NCBI GenBank assembly: GCA_050951605.1
Contig: JBMNJJ010000002.1
Span: 434,001 to 498,000, forward strand
Reading direction: 5' to 3'
Length of the DNA stretch: 64,000 nucleotides
DNA from: DUTS01 sp050951605
Lineage (GTDB): Bacteria > Bacillota > Peptococcia > DRI-13 > DTU073
Position numbers and translations under genes: made by a program. The notes under the pieces were generated by a model. The model was not told where the DNA came from. It saw only the letters and a program-made list of their open reading frames with translations, and made no database searches. This document shows, piece by piece, positions 16,088-24,047 of this stretch. The stretch's first letter is position 1. Every line of letters begins with the position of its first letter.

Positions 16088-16576
16088 ATGCTTGGCAAAA
16101 TAAGTAAAGTACTCAAGAATCAAAAAGGTTTTACTCTGGTTGAGTTAATGACTGTTTTAATCATCTTGGGAGTAATCTTAGGTATTGGGGTACCCAAATA
16201 TTTACAAGTACAAGCGAAGGCAGAATGGGAAGCTGATGAGGCTACAATTCGCAACTTTGCCAAAGCAGCAGAAACGTATGCAGCATCTATTAATAAATAT
16301 AGTGATGTTGCGTTAAGTGAGTTAGATACTGCTGGTATTATTGACACAGATATTGTTTTAAATAGGATCAACGATGGCAGTAATAATTCCATTAAAAACA
16401 CAGGGACAGAAACCACGCCTCCACAAGCAGTAAAGGCTAATGACCAAACTTTTAAATTTAACCAAGAAACAGGTAATGTAAATAATTTGGGAGAAGTTGT
16501 ATGTAAATTAATCGGCAAACCACCATACGGAGACTCACCAACATATCCTAATGATACTGTGGAAGCTGGTTGGTAG
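16088..16576 (+). CDS. pilA: Type IV pilin 2
   Basis: 162 residues, with a 14-residue leader ending QKG before FTLVELMTVL. It closely matches pilin 1 in the first 60 residues and in the last 30, while the middle (about 68-125) differs, so the variation is concentrated in the exposed domain. AAAGGGGAGAAG stands upstream of the ATG. The 3' end and the hairpin after it repeat those of pilin 1. Likely an alternative major or co-polymerised pilin. Confidence 0.93.
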   Translation: MLGKISKVLKNQKGFTLVELMTVLIILGVILGIGVPKYLQVQAKAEWEADEATIRNFAKAAETYAASINKYSDVALSELDTAGIIDTDIVLNRINDGSNNSIKNTGTETTPPQAVKANDQTFKFNQETGNVNNLGEVVCKLIGKPPYGDSPTYPNDTVEAGW

Positions 16577-16616
16577 TAGTAGCATAAAATTCTACGTGGG
16601 GAGGTTGTTCCTCCCC
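16544..16616 (+). repeat. 73-bp direct repeat, copy 2
   Basis: Second copy of the repeat at 15777-15849; includes the hairpin 16598-16616. Confidence 0.9.
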
Positions 16617-16623
16617 AGCCTTA

Positions 16624-16650
16624 CATCTTTATACTGACAGTATAAAGATG
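16624..16650 (+). other. Hairpin between pilins 2 and 3
   Basis: CATCTTTATAC pairs perfectly with GTATAAAGATG around the loop TGACA. There is no T-run after it, so an mRNA processing or stabilising stem is more likely than a terminator. It lies 22 bases before the pilin 3 start. Confidence 0.55.
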
Positions 16651-16672
16651 GTATGGGGAGGGGACGGAGAAA

Positions 16673-17137
16673 ATGTCGGGCAAAATAAGGAAAATACTTA
16701 AAAGTCAAAAAGGTTTTACATTGGTGGAACTGATGACCGTTTTAATCATTTTGGGAGTGCTTTTAAGTATTGGTGTTCCTAAATATTTAAGGATTCAGGC
16801 ACAAGCAGAATGGGATGCTGATGAAACGACGATTGAAAATATAGCTAAAGCGGCAGAAGTATATGCGGCTCAAAAAAACAGATATGAAGATGTTTCTATA
16901 AGTAAATTAGTTAGTATCAAAATTATTGACGGTAATATGATTTTAAATAGAATTAATGGGAAGCATCTTGCCGGTAAAACAGTCGATGTTTCATACAAAA
17001 ATGAAGCTCAGACACCGTTAAAAGACCTTATGGGAGATTTATCTTTTAAATTTGATGTGGAGAATGATTCAGGTAGTGTGACTCGTGAAAGTTTTGACAT
17101 AGTAGTGCTTGATCTAATTGGTCAAAGACTGTATTAA
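16673..17137 (+). CDS. Type IV pilin 3
   Basis: 154 residues, leader of 14 residues ending QKG before FTLVELMTVLIILGVLLSIG. It shares AEWDADE and the ILNRIN core with its neighbours, but its C-terminus (ending IVVLDLIGQRLY) lacks the PPYGD tail of pilins 1 and 2. It is preceded by GGGGAGGGGAC. The gene is more diverged than 1 and 2, so an older duplication; a minor pilin role is possible. Confidence 0.92.
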   Translation: MSGKIRKILKSQKGFTLVELMTVLIILGVLLSIGVPKYLRIQAQAEWDADETTIENIAKAAEVYAAQKNRYEDVSISKLVSIKIIDGNMILNRINGKHLAGKTVDVSYKNEAQTPLKDLMGDLSFKFDVENDSGSVTRESFDIVVLDLIGQRLY

Positions 17138-17153
17138 AGGGGGACAAAGGATC

Positions 17154-17615
17154 ATGCTCAGCAAAATTAGAAAAGGGCTAATTGGCGAAAAAGGTTTTAC
17201 ATTAGTTGAATTGATGACGGTTTTAGTTATTTTAGGCATAATCCTGGGTATTGGTGCTCCCAAATATTTAAGGATTCAGAGTCAGGCGGAATGGGATGCT
17301 GATGCTGCTATGATTAAGAGTTTTGCTAAGGCAGCGGAAATGTATGTAATTAAAAATGATGTGATTTTAACAACAGAAAATAACAGTATTACTTTAGATG
17401 ATTTGATAACAAATAAAGTTATTGATGGCACAATAGTTTTAAATAGAACAAATAGTAATGATGCCGCGAATACGTCTGTGAAAAACACAGGAACCTCGAT
17501 ATCTGCTTATGGAACGGAGGCGTTTATTTTTGACCCTGATATCGGTAATGTAACTAATCTTGACGGTGATCAAGGAGTTATTGTAAAACTAATCGGCAGA
17601 CCTGTATATGAGTAA
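17154..17615 (+). CDS. Type IV pilin 4
   Basis: 153 residues from ATG 17154, which follows AAGGGGGACAAAGG; an in-frame TTG at 17118 lies inside pilin 3 and is not needed. A 14-residue leader ends EKG before FTLVELMTVLVILGIILGIG. The core ITLDDLITNKVIDGTIVLNRTN aligns with the other pilins. It is the last of the four tandem pilins and is followed 30 bases later by pilM. Confidence 0.92.
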   Translation: MLSKIRKGLIGEKGFTLVELMTVLVILGIILGIGAPKYLRIQSQAEWDADAAMIKSFAKAAEMYVIKNDVILTTENNSITLDDLITNKVIDGTIVLNRTNSNDAANTSVKNTGTSISAYGTEAFIFDPDIGNVTNLDGDQGVIVKLIGRPVYE

Positions 17616-17645
17616 AATACCTTCCTAAATTATGGAGGAATCGCT

Positions 17646-18620
17646 ATGTTTAAAAAAGAAATGTTATCTTTTGATATCGGTACATATAGTACCAAGGTAG
17701 TTTTAGGCAAAGGAAATAAAAACAAAGTCATGATTAAAGAAGCTTTTAGTTTTCCTACCCCGGTTGGGGCGGTGGAAGATGGGGAAATCTTAAATTCAGC
17801 ACCCCTAAAAGAAGAAATTTTGCGAAAGCTGGATGAAAAGAATATTTATACAGATAAAGCTCTTTTTACTATTGCTAGTACAAAAGCGATCACACGGGAG
17901 TTAACTCTTCCTTATATTAATGAAAAAAAGATGGAAGCGATGGTACCTTATGAACTCCCGAAGCATTTACCTATTGCTGTCGATAATTATGTGATAAAAC
18001 ATCTTACCTTAGATATATTTAAAGAAGAAAATATAAAAAAAGCACATATACTGGTGATTGCTTTACCGAAACATATTGTTAAAAAATATTGGGATCTATG
18101 CACAGAACTGGAAATGGAACCAACGATTTTAACTTTACATGGTATTGGTGGAGGCGGGTTTTTTTCACAAAAAGCATTTGCTAATGAAACGTTGGCTTTA
18201 ATTGATTTAGGTCACGCTAGTATCAATTGTAATATTGTTAGTGAGGGGAAACTTGTTTTTAACCGTATCGTTTCTACGGCAGGTCTGAAAGTATCGCCGG
18301 AGAAATTTGCTAATTATGATAAAAACATTTCGCCGGTTAGTTATAGCCGAAATGTAGAGGCGACTATTAATAAATGGTTAGAAGAAATTAAATTGGTTTT
18401 TCGTTTTTATTTCTCCTTACAGAACAAAAGCAAAATTGATAGAATAATTCTTTTAGGCGGGGCGGCGAATATTCCAAATATGGCTGAATATTTTGAGGAA
18501 AAGCTGGAGAGACCAACTACTGTTTTACAAGAGAATGAAAATGTTATTTATAGAGGTTATAATGAAAGTTTTTCATTAAATCAATATTTCAATGCGATTA
18601 GCGCATTATCATTGGATTAA
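17646..18620 (+). CDS. pilM: Type IV pilus assembly protein PilM
   Basis: 324 residues of the actin-like ATPase fold. The phosphate-1 motif SFDIGTYSTKVVLGKG is at the N-terminus, LIDLGHASINCNIV marks the second phosphate loop, and ILLGGAANIPNMAEYF the adenosine motif. PilM sits on the cytoplasmic face and binds the PilN N-terminus to connect PilB/PilC to the PilNO frame. TGGAGGAATCGCT precedes the ATG. PilM, PilN and PilO follow each other as usual. Confidence 0.92.
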   Translation: MFKKEMLSFDIGTYSTKVVLGKGNKNKVMIKEAFSFPTPVGAVEDGEILNSAPLKEEILRKLDEKNIYTDKALFTIASTKAITRELTLPYINEKKMEAMVPYELPKHLPIAVDNYVIKHLTLDIFKEENIKKAHILVIALPKHIVKKYWDLCTELEMEPTILTLHGIGGGGFFSQKAFANETLALIDLGHASINCNIVSEGKLVFNRIVSTAGLKVSPEKFANYDKNISPVSYSRNVEATINKWLEEIKLVFRFYFSLQNKSKIDRIILLGGAANIPNMAEYFEEKLERPTTVLQENENVIYRGYNESFSLNQYFNAISALSLD

Positions 18621-18638
18621 GGGCAGGTGAAAAAATGT

Positions 18639-19208
18639 ATGCCTAAGTTAAATTTTTTTACGCCACTTTTAGAAAAAGAAAAGACTTCTCCATTACGCAA
18701 CAAAGGGTTTATCGTGTTAATAGTTTTTATTTTAGCTGTCGGTGCTTATCTTGCTGTTCAAGGTCAAGTGTTTATTTTACAAAAAAATATTGCGGAAAAA
18801 GAGCAACAGTTAGATCGTCTTAAGACCACAGAATTAAATGAGATTATGGAGCTTAAAAGGAAAATAGTTCAACAGAACAGTTATCTTAAAATGGTGCAAA
18901 ATTTGGAGCAGGAATTTACCAAAGCAGATTTTATTAATTTGTCATTGATAGAAAAGATACTTGATACCGTACCCCAAGACTTATTCTTTCAGGATTTAAC
19001 ACTTGATAAATTAGATTGGCGGTTATTAGGATATGCCGATTCACGTCAAACGATTGCCGAATTTCAACATGCCTTAAAGAAAAGTGGGTTTGTTGATACA
19101 GTAGAAATAAGTAATATTAATAATAAACCTATTGAAAAACAAGGAAATTTTTATGCTTTCAGTATGGAAGGAACATTTAATCAGGAGGTGGTAGGACATG
19201 AAAATTAA
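18639..19208 (+). CDS. pilN: PilN-like alignment protein
   Basis: 189 residues. A short N-terminal PKLNFFTPLLEKEK motif, like the conserved PilM-binding peptide of PilN, precedes one membrane helix (about 25-45) and a coiled coil, then a ferredoxin-like domain. The start was put at ATG 18639 because AGGTGA lies at 18625-18630; GTG 18627 is within that site. It overlaps the next gene by 11 bases. Assignment rests on topology, motif and order, since PilN proteins diverge fast. Confidence 0.85.
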   Translation: MPKLNFFTPLLEKEKTSPLRNKGFIVLIVFILAVGAYLAVQGQVFILQKNIAEKEQQLDRLKTTELNEIMELKRKIVQQNSYLKMVQNLEQEFTKADFINLSLIEKILDTVPQDLFFQDLTLDKLDWRLLGYADSRQTIAEFQHALKKSGFVDTVEISNINNKPIEKQGNFYAFSMEGTFNQEVVGHEN

Positions 19209-20325
19209 TGAGAGAGAAAAAATACTAATTATGGTGGTTGCGGTAGTTGTCATCGCGGTTCTCTTTTTCATGTTTTTATTACCGCCGGCATTAGATAACT
19301 TGAAGGCATTACGTGCAAAAAACACTGAACTTGATGAGGAAATAGCTACTATTCAGCAAAATATTACTCAGGATACGGAGTTAAAGGATCGGTATAAGAC
19401 TTTAAACATTAAAGCTTTGGCTTTTTCCAATAAGTTTTATAATCAATTAGCTCAAGAGAGAATAATTTTAGATTTGAATCAATTGCTTACAGAGTCAGGT
19501 CTTAATGGACACAATCTTACTTTTAAAGAACAAAAAAATACAGCTAAGGTTAATTCAACACAAGGGAAGCCGGAATCATTGCAAGATTTGACCTGTATGG
19601 AAGTTTCGATTAACTATGGTGGTACTTTTAATCAGTTCTTAAGTTTTTTAAATCAGGTTGGAGAATTTGACAAAAAAATATTAATTAAAAGTGCCGACAT
19701 TATCAATTCTAGTAAAAGAAGAGGAGAAAATTATTTAGCCGGTAATATGGTTTTAGAGTTTTATGCTATTCCTAGTTTATTAAAGAGCTCTATGGATTCT
19801 TTAAATGGCGATTTTACGGGGGTAATGGGTGGTAATGACCCTTTTTCCGGTGTTAGTTTAGTAGATGCTGACGTCATGGATATTTTGTTAGGAAGAGAAA
19901 AAGTAAATATATGTGATTTTGTCTTAACTGTGAAACCGATTACTGCTGATTTACCGACGATTGTGTTAGGGTTAGATGATGATATCTCTGCAGACAGTTT
20001 TGTTTGTGCGGATAATTCCGGGGTAGAAGATGCTAAATTACATTTATTCATGAAAGATGAGCAGTATTTATGTAAATATCAAGTCGGCGAGGAAAGCTAT
20101 CCGCGTAATTCTGAAGGGGTAGAGATACCTTTTGTTAGCGGAGAACGCGAAATAGTAATGAAGGTATTTAGTAATCCTCGTACGAGTGCTACGGATTTAA
20201 GTGGAGTTAATCTTAGTCTTCACAATGAAACAGACAAGCCTCTTGTGGTGAAAGTAATTAATGATGACTCCGAAAGACCGCGGGTTAATATTGTGGAACA
20301 AGCCGGTTATATCGAAATAGAGTAA
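19198..20325 (+). CDS. pilO: PilO-like protein with an extra C-terminal domain
   Basis: 375 residues. The first 200 are PilO-like: a short cytoplasmic start MKINEREK, one membrane helix (about 9-31), a coiled coil (35-60) and a ferredoxin-like domain with GTFNQFLSFLNQV. Residues from about 205 to 375 are an added acidic, beta-rich domain ending in a segment with NLSLHNETDKPLVVKV; ordinary PilO is only about 200 residues long. The overlap with pilN implies translational coupling. The extra domain would lie outside the membrane; I do not recognise its family. Confidence 0.82.
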   Translation: MKINEREKILIMVVAVVVIAVLFFMFLLPPALDNLKALRAKNTELDEEIATIQQNITQDTELKDRYKTLNIKALAFSNKFYNQLAQERIILDLNQLLTESGLNGHNLTFKEQKNTAKVNSTQGKPESLQDLTCMEVSINYGGTFNQFLSFLNQVGEFDKKILIKSADIINSSKRRGENYLAGNMVLEFYAIPSLLKSSMDSLNGDFTGVMGGNDPFSGVSLVDADVMDILLGREKVNICDFVLTVKPITADLPTIVLGLDDDISADSFVCADNSGVEDAKLHLFMKDEQYLCKYQVGEESYPRNSEGVEIPFVSGEREIVMKVFSNPRTSATDLSGVNLSLHNETDKPLVVKVINDDSERPRVNIVEQAGYIEIE

Positions 20326-20343
20326 AGAGGGGAGGGGGATAGA

Positions 20344-21144
20344 ATGCGTTGTATTAAGAAAAATGCAGGTTTTGTTTTAGTAGAATTAATTATCGTGACA
20401 GTAATACTTGGTGCAGTATTTCCCCTTTCTGTTTATTTTATTGATGCGATGAAAGCTGCCAGAGAGACGAAAATTCAGCAAACGGCTAACCATTTGGCAC
20501 AAAAATATATGGAGGATTATAAGCAAAAGGATTTAGAGGCAATAGCCCCTCTGGAAAATGAAGAGCCCTCTGTACCTAGTGAAGAGATAATTAATGGAAG
20601 GTCTTTTTATGTTAGTGTAGCGACAGAGCAGTTTCTTGTGCCGGTAGAGAATGAAAATTGGATTGGTAATGTAGAGATTGCTAATAGTTCAACTAGTGGA
20701 ATCACAATTCAGATGGGGAATTCCAGTTCCGGGGTTACTCCGGGTGAGGCTTATACTTTAAGGATAAGTGAGTTAATAATGGAACTTTTAAACGCCACGG
20801 GAGATCAACTTTGTTCTGCTGCAATTACCCTTCCTGTTGATGGTGAGCCGGAGCTCAATTTGTTTATTACAAATAATCCTCGTTTAACGTTAAATGTGGA
20901 AAATACATTAGATAAAAAATTAATCATTAATAAAGCGGAAAAGAAAAATGCCGATGGTTCTGAGGCGAATCCTGATTTTGCCTTAAGTACAAAACAGGGA
21001 AAAGTAGAAATTCGCGATGATGAATCAGTAGAAGGTTATAAGCGAGGAGTTAATATTATTGTTACTGTTAAGGACCAGGATGATGAAGTACTTGCAGAAG
21101 TAGCTCAAACTCGATTAATTGAGTGGGTTAGTAGTCAAAAGTAG
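20344..21144 (+). CDS. Minor pilin-like protein (prepilin-type N-terminus)
   Basis: 266 residues. The leader MRCIKKNAG precedes FVLVELIIVTVILGAVFPLS with Glu5 present, so a prepilin peptidase site is evident. The ectodomain after residue 50 is long for a pilin and contains a segment (LRLNVENTLDKKLIINKAEK-like) that resembles the NLSLHNETDKPL part of the preceding PilO extension; both may share a beta-sandwich. GAGGGGAGGGG precedes the ATG. Likely a minor pilin of the PilV/PulI type that primes assembly. Confidence 0.82.
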   Translation: MRCIKKNAGFVLVELIIVTVILGAVFPLSVYFIDAMKAARETKIQQTANHLAQKYMEDYKQKDLEAIAPLENEEPSVPSEEIINGRSFYVSVATEQFLVPVENENWIGNVEIANSSTSGITIQMGNSSSGVTPGEAYTLRISELIMELLNATGDQLCSAAITLPVDGEPELNLFITNNPRLTLNVENTLDKKLIINKAEKKNADGSEANPDFALSTKQGKVEIRDDESVEGYKRGVNIIVTVKDQDDEVLAEVAQTRLIEWVSSQK

Positions 21145-21167
21145 GGTATAAGGTGAGGTAGATAGGG

Positions 21168-23441
21168 ATGATTAAAAAAATATTAAATAATAATAAAGGT
21201 TCAGCCCTGGCCATGGTGATTATCATTATAACTATCCTTAGTACCCTTGGTTTAGCTGTGATGTCTTTAAGTTTGGCTCATTATAAGGTAGGGATGATGG
21301 ATAAAAAAGCTAAACTTTCTTTTTATATGGCTGAATCTGGATTAGAACAAGCTTATAAGGTTATGTTGGAGGAAATTGGTGAGGCGATCAAAGCGGGAAA
21401 TGAACAAGTAAATACGGCAATTGATGACTTTTTACTTGCGGAAGCAGAAAAGATGGAAAATAACGAAGAAACAAAGTCTGATTATGTTCGTAATTATTAT
21501 TATATCGCTGATGAAGATCGCTATATCATTGAGGCCAATTGGGAACAAATAAGGTTTGATATAAAAAACATAGATGATACAACGGGAGAAAATATTTGGA
21601 AGACAAAAACCGAGATTGATTTAGAAACTAAATTTCAAGAAGGGTATAAGGCGTATTTTAATACCACCAACGCTCAAAATGAGTATAATTTTATTGCTAA
21701 AATAAAAGAAGCGAGTGAATATAAAGACCCTTTTGACCTTGATTCTTTAGTTTCAGATAATAAACCTGAGGTAGCAGTCCTTAACCCTCCGAATCCCCCG
21801 ACATTGTTTTTTACTGAGGACTCTGATGAAACGAGTATAACTCTATGTTCTAAGTATGAAAAAGAAGAAGTTCCTCAAAAAGTGCAATTGACTTTTACGA
21901 TACAGATGCCTAAGGACGCTCTTAAAAATTATTATATATATCAAGAAGTCTTGAAAACAAATAAAACAAACGCCCTTTGGAATAATGCGATGACGGCTTG
22001 TGGTGATATTAAGATTGATGCTACAAATGTAAGAATTAACGGTAATGTTTATGCTTATGGTGTGGTTCCTTCGCTTGAAGAGGAAAGAAAAGATCCATAT
22101 TCTTATGGTGGTTTTGTTTTAACTGGTACAGATAATGTCGTTTCTGTAAATGGGGACCTGGTTACACATGCTAATGTGCAAATTAATGAGGCTAATACTT
22201 CCGGAATAAAGGTTAATGGTACAGTATATGCGAATAATCTCGTGATAAATGGTGCTGAGGAAAATTATATTGAGATAGCTAAGGATTTATATACTTTGGA
22301 TGATATTGAGTTGAATGGGAAAAAATCAGTGTTAAAAGTTTTGGGGAATTATTTTGGTTTTTCCGATGGAAGTACTGCAGTTAAACATGATAAAAGTAGT
22401 AGTATTGTCATTAATACTACGGATATAAATATTCCCGAAGGTTCTAAACTTTCGATTGGAGGAGAGGTATTTCTTTTAGGGACATCATACATTAATGTAA
22501 CGGAAGGACCTGAAGAGATAGAAAAGCTTTATCAAACGGGAGAAAGTTTAGCGATGAAAGGGAATTATCGTGCCTATAACTATTATTTGCCGGAATATGA
22601 ATATAAACATTATAAACCAATGCATTTGGTTTATAAAAAGGTTGGGGAAGCAGGAAGTATGTCCGCGACAGACAAAGCGAAGTTTTTTTATGACTTTTGT
22701 ACTGTAACTTATCCTGCTAATGAAGAAGATATAAAGTGGGATTTAATTTGGGGTGGTGTAGATAATATTCAATTAGGTACTCCGGACAGTGATATTTATA
22801 CACTGGGTGCTTATTTTAATGAGGGTAATGTTTATCAAAAAGGGGAAGGAAATTTAGGTGAAGTTGAAACAAAGAAGAACGATTATCAGCTTCTTTATAA
22901 TGAAAAGACAGATAAATTTAATCCCCAAGCGGAAAAAGAGACAGGGGAATATGTAAATAATTTATTGGAACATGTAACTATAGATAGTACGAGTTTAGTT
23001 AATGTAAATGCTCCCTCCGAATATATTTTCCTTTCAGAGAACGAGGATGTTTATTTAGTTGGACCGGGAGGTAGTACAGTTGATATTCCTTTGGGCAGTG
23101 AAGTGAAAGAAATAGATGTTTCTGTAAACACTTGCCGGGGTATTATTATTACCAAAAAAGATGTTCATTTACGTGGGAACATTAATTTTAGAGGATTAAT
23201 TATTGCCGAAGGTGATATTTATATTGAGGATTCTCAGCCTAAAACAATTATTGGTGATCGGTTTTATGTACGTAATAAAGTTATAGAATGGGAGTCTGCT
23301 CTTATTGATGACCCGTTTGAGATTGGGTATCCTGCTGAACCTGTAAATGAAACGATTGAATCTTCTATGGGAGTAACAGAACCTACCAGCGTAATTCCTT
23401 ATAAGCAATATATTACTATTGATATGTGGGAAAAGGTTTAA
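21168..23441 (+). CDS. Large PilX-like minor pilin with beta-helix region
   Basis: 757 residues. The N-terminus KGSALAMVIIIITILSTLGL followed by YKVGMMDKKAKLSFYMAESGLEQA is typical of PilX/GspK-type pilins; Glu5 is missing, as in GspK. Residues about 275-480 contain repeated strands such as IRINGNVYAYG, VSVNGDLVTHA and IKVNGTVYANN, suggesting a right-handed beta-helix like bactofilins, and the end has GNINFRGLIIAEGDIYI. Its size suggests a pilus-tip protein or adhesin. It sits between two other minor pilin-like genes, consistent with a tip complex. Confidence 0.82.
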   Translation: MIKKILNNNKGSALAMVIIIITILSTLGLAVMSLSLAHYKVGMMDKKAKLSFYMAESGLEQAYKVMLEEIGEAIKAGNEQVNTAIDDFLLAEAEKMENNEETKSDYVRNYYYIADEDRYIIEANWEQIRFDIKNIDDTTGENIWKTKTEIDLETKFQEGYKAYFNTTNAQNEYNFIAKIKEASEYKDPFDLDSLVSDNKPEVAVLNPPNPPTLFFTEDSDETSITLCSKYEKEEVPQKVQLTFTIQMPKDALKNYYIYQEVLKTNKTNALWNNAMTACGDIKIDATNVRINGNVYAYGVVPSLEEERKDPYSYGGFVLTGTDNVVSVNGDLVTHANVQINEANTSGIKVNGTVYANNLVINGAEENYIEIAKDLYTLDDIELNGKKSVLKVLGNYFGFSDGSTAVKHDKSSSIVINTTDINIPEGSKLSIGGEVFLLGTSYINVTEGPEEIEKLYQTGESLAMKGNYRAYNYYLPEYEYKHYKPMHLVYKKVGEAGSMSATDKAKFFYDFCTVTYPANEEDIKWDLIWGGVDNIQLGTPDSDIYTLGAYFNEGNVYQKGEGNLGEVETKKNDYQLLYNEKTDKFNPQAEKETGEYVNNLLEHVTIDSTSLVNVNAPSEYIFLSENEDVYLVGPGGSTVDIPLGSEVKEIDVSVNTCRGIIITKKDVHLRGNINFRGLIIAEGDIYIEDSQPKTIIGDRFYVRNKVIEWESALIDDPFEIGYPAEPVNETIESSMGVTEPTSVIPYKQYITIDMWEKV

Positions 23442-23476
23442 AATAGTTAAAGTAGTAAAAGGTTGGGGGAGTGCTT

Positions 23477-24016
23477 ATGAAGAGGGGTTTAAAGCTGAAT
23501 AATAAAGGTTTAACCTTAATTGAATTGATGATCGGGCTTTCTCTTTTTTCTATGATTATGGCAGCAGTATTTACGTTTTTAGTAATGAATATAAACTTTT
23601 CTAATATCGCCCAGGATGAGATTTATATTCAAGAACAAGTACGTAATGCCATGAAAGTTATTACTGATTTATCGATCGATAAAGAAAGTTATGAAGCTGT
23701 GAAAAACTTAGATTGTACAACTTTAACCTTGTATGAAGGGGAAAAACCAATATCATTTACATATGTTCCGGCAGATTCTGAAAATAACATACCGTCATTA
23801 ATAAAATATGTTTATACAGATACAAATGCAAATGAGGTTTCTAAAGTTATTGCCAGTGATATTGTCCTGTTTGAGGTTGTAAATATTAATGATAGATGTT
23901 TTAATGTTACGATTCAAGGTATGAAAAATGAAGGTAGTAAGAATGAAACCAGTTTTGAATTAACCAGTCAGATTTTCTTACGTAATTATAAAGAGCCGGA
24001 AGAACCAAGTGCATGA
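23477..24016 (+). CDS. Minor pilin-like protein (PilW/PulJ type)
   Basis: 179 residues from ATG 23477, five bases after GGGGGAG; an in-frame GTG 23471 overlaps that site. The leader ends NNKG before LTLIELMIGLSLFSMIMAAV with Glu5 present and Leu rather than Phe at position 1. The ectodomain with QEQVRNAMKVITDLS and a terminal TSQIFLRN resembles the PilW/PulJ group. It is the last gene of the pilus operon, followed directly by a terminator. Confidence 0.85.
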   Translation: MKRGLKLNNKGLTLIELMIGLSLFSMIMAAVFTFLVMNINFSNIAQDEIYIQEQVRNAMKVITDLSIDKESYEAVKNLDCTTLTLYEGEKPISFTYVPADSENNIPSLIKYVYTDTNANEVSKVIASDIVLFEVVNINDRCFNVTIQGMKNEGSKNETSFELTSQIFLRNYKEPEEPSA

Positions 24017-24017
24017 G

Positions 24018-24047
24018 TAGACCGATTTTGATCGGTCTATTTTTTTA
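24018..24047. terminator. Terminator at the end of the pilus operon
   Basis: TAGACCGAT, loop TTTG, ATCGGTCTA, then seven to eight T. It also overlaps the end of ylbJ on the minus strand. Confidence 0.9.
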
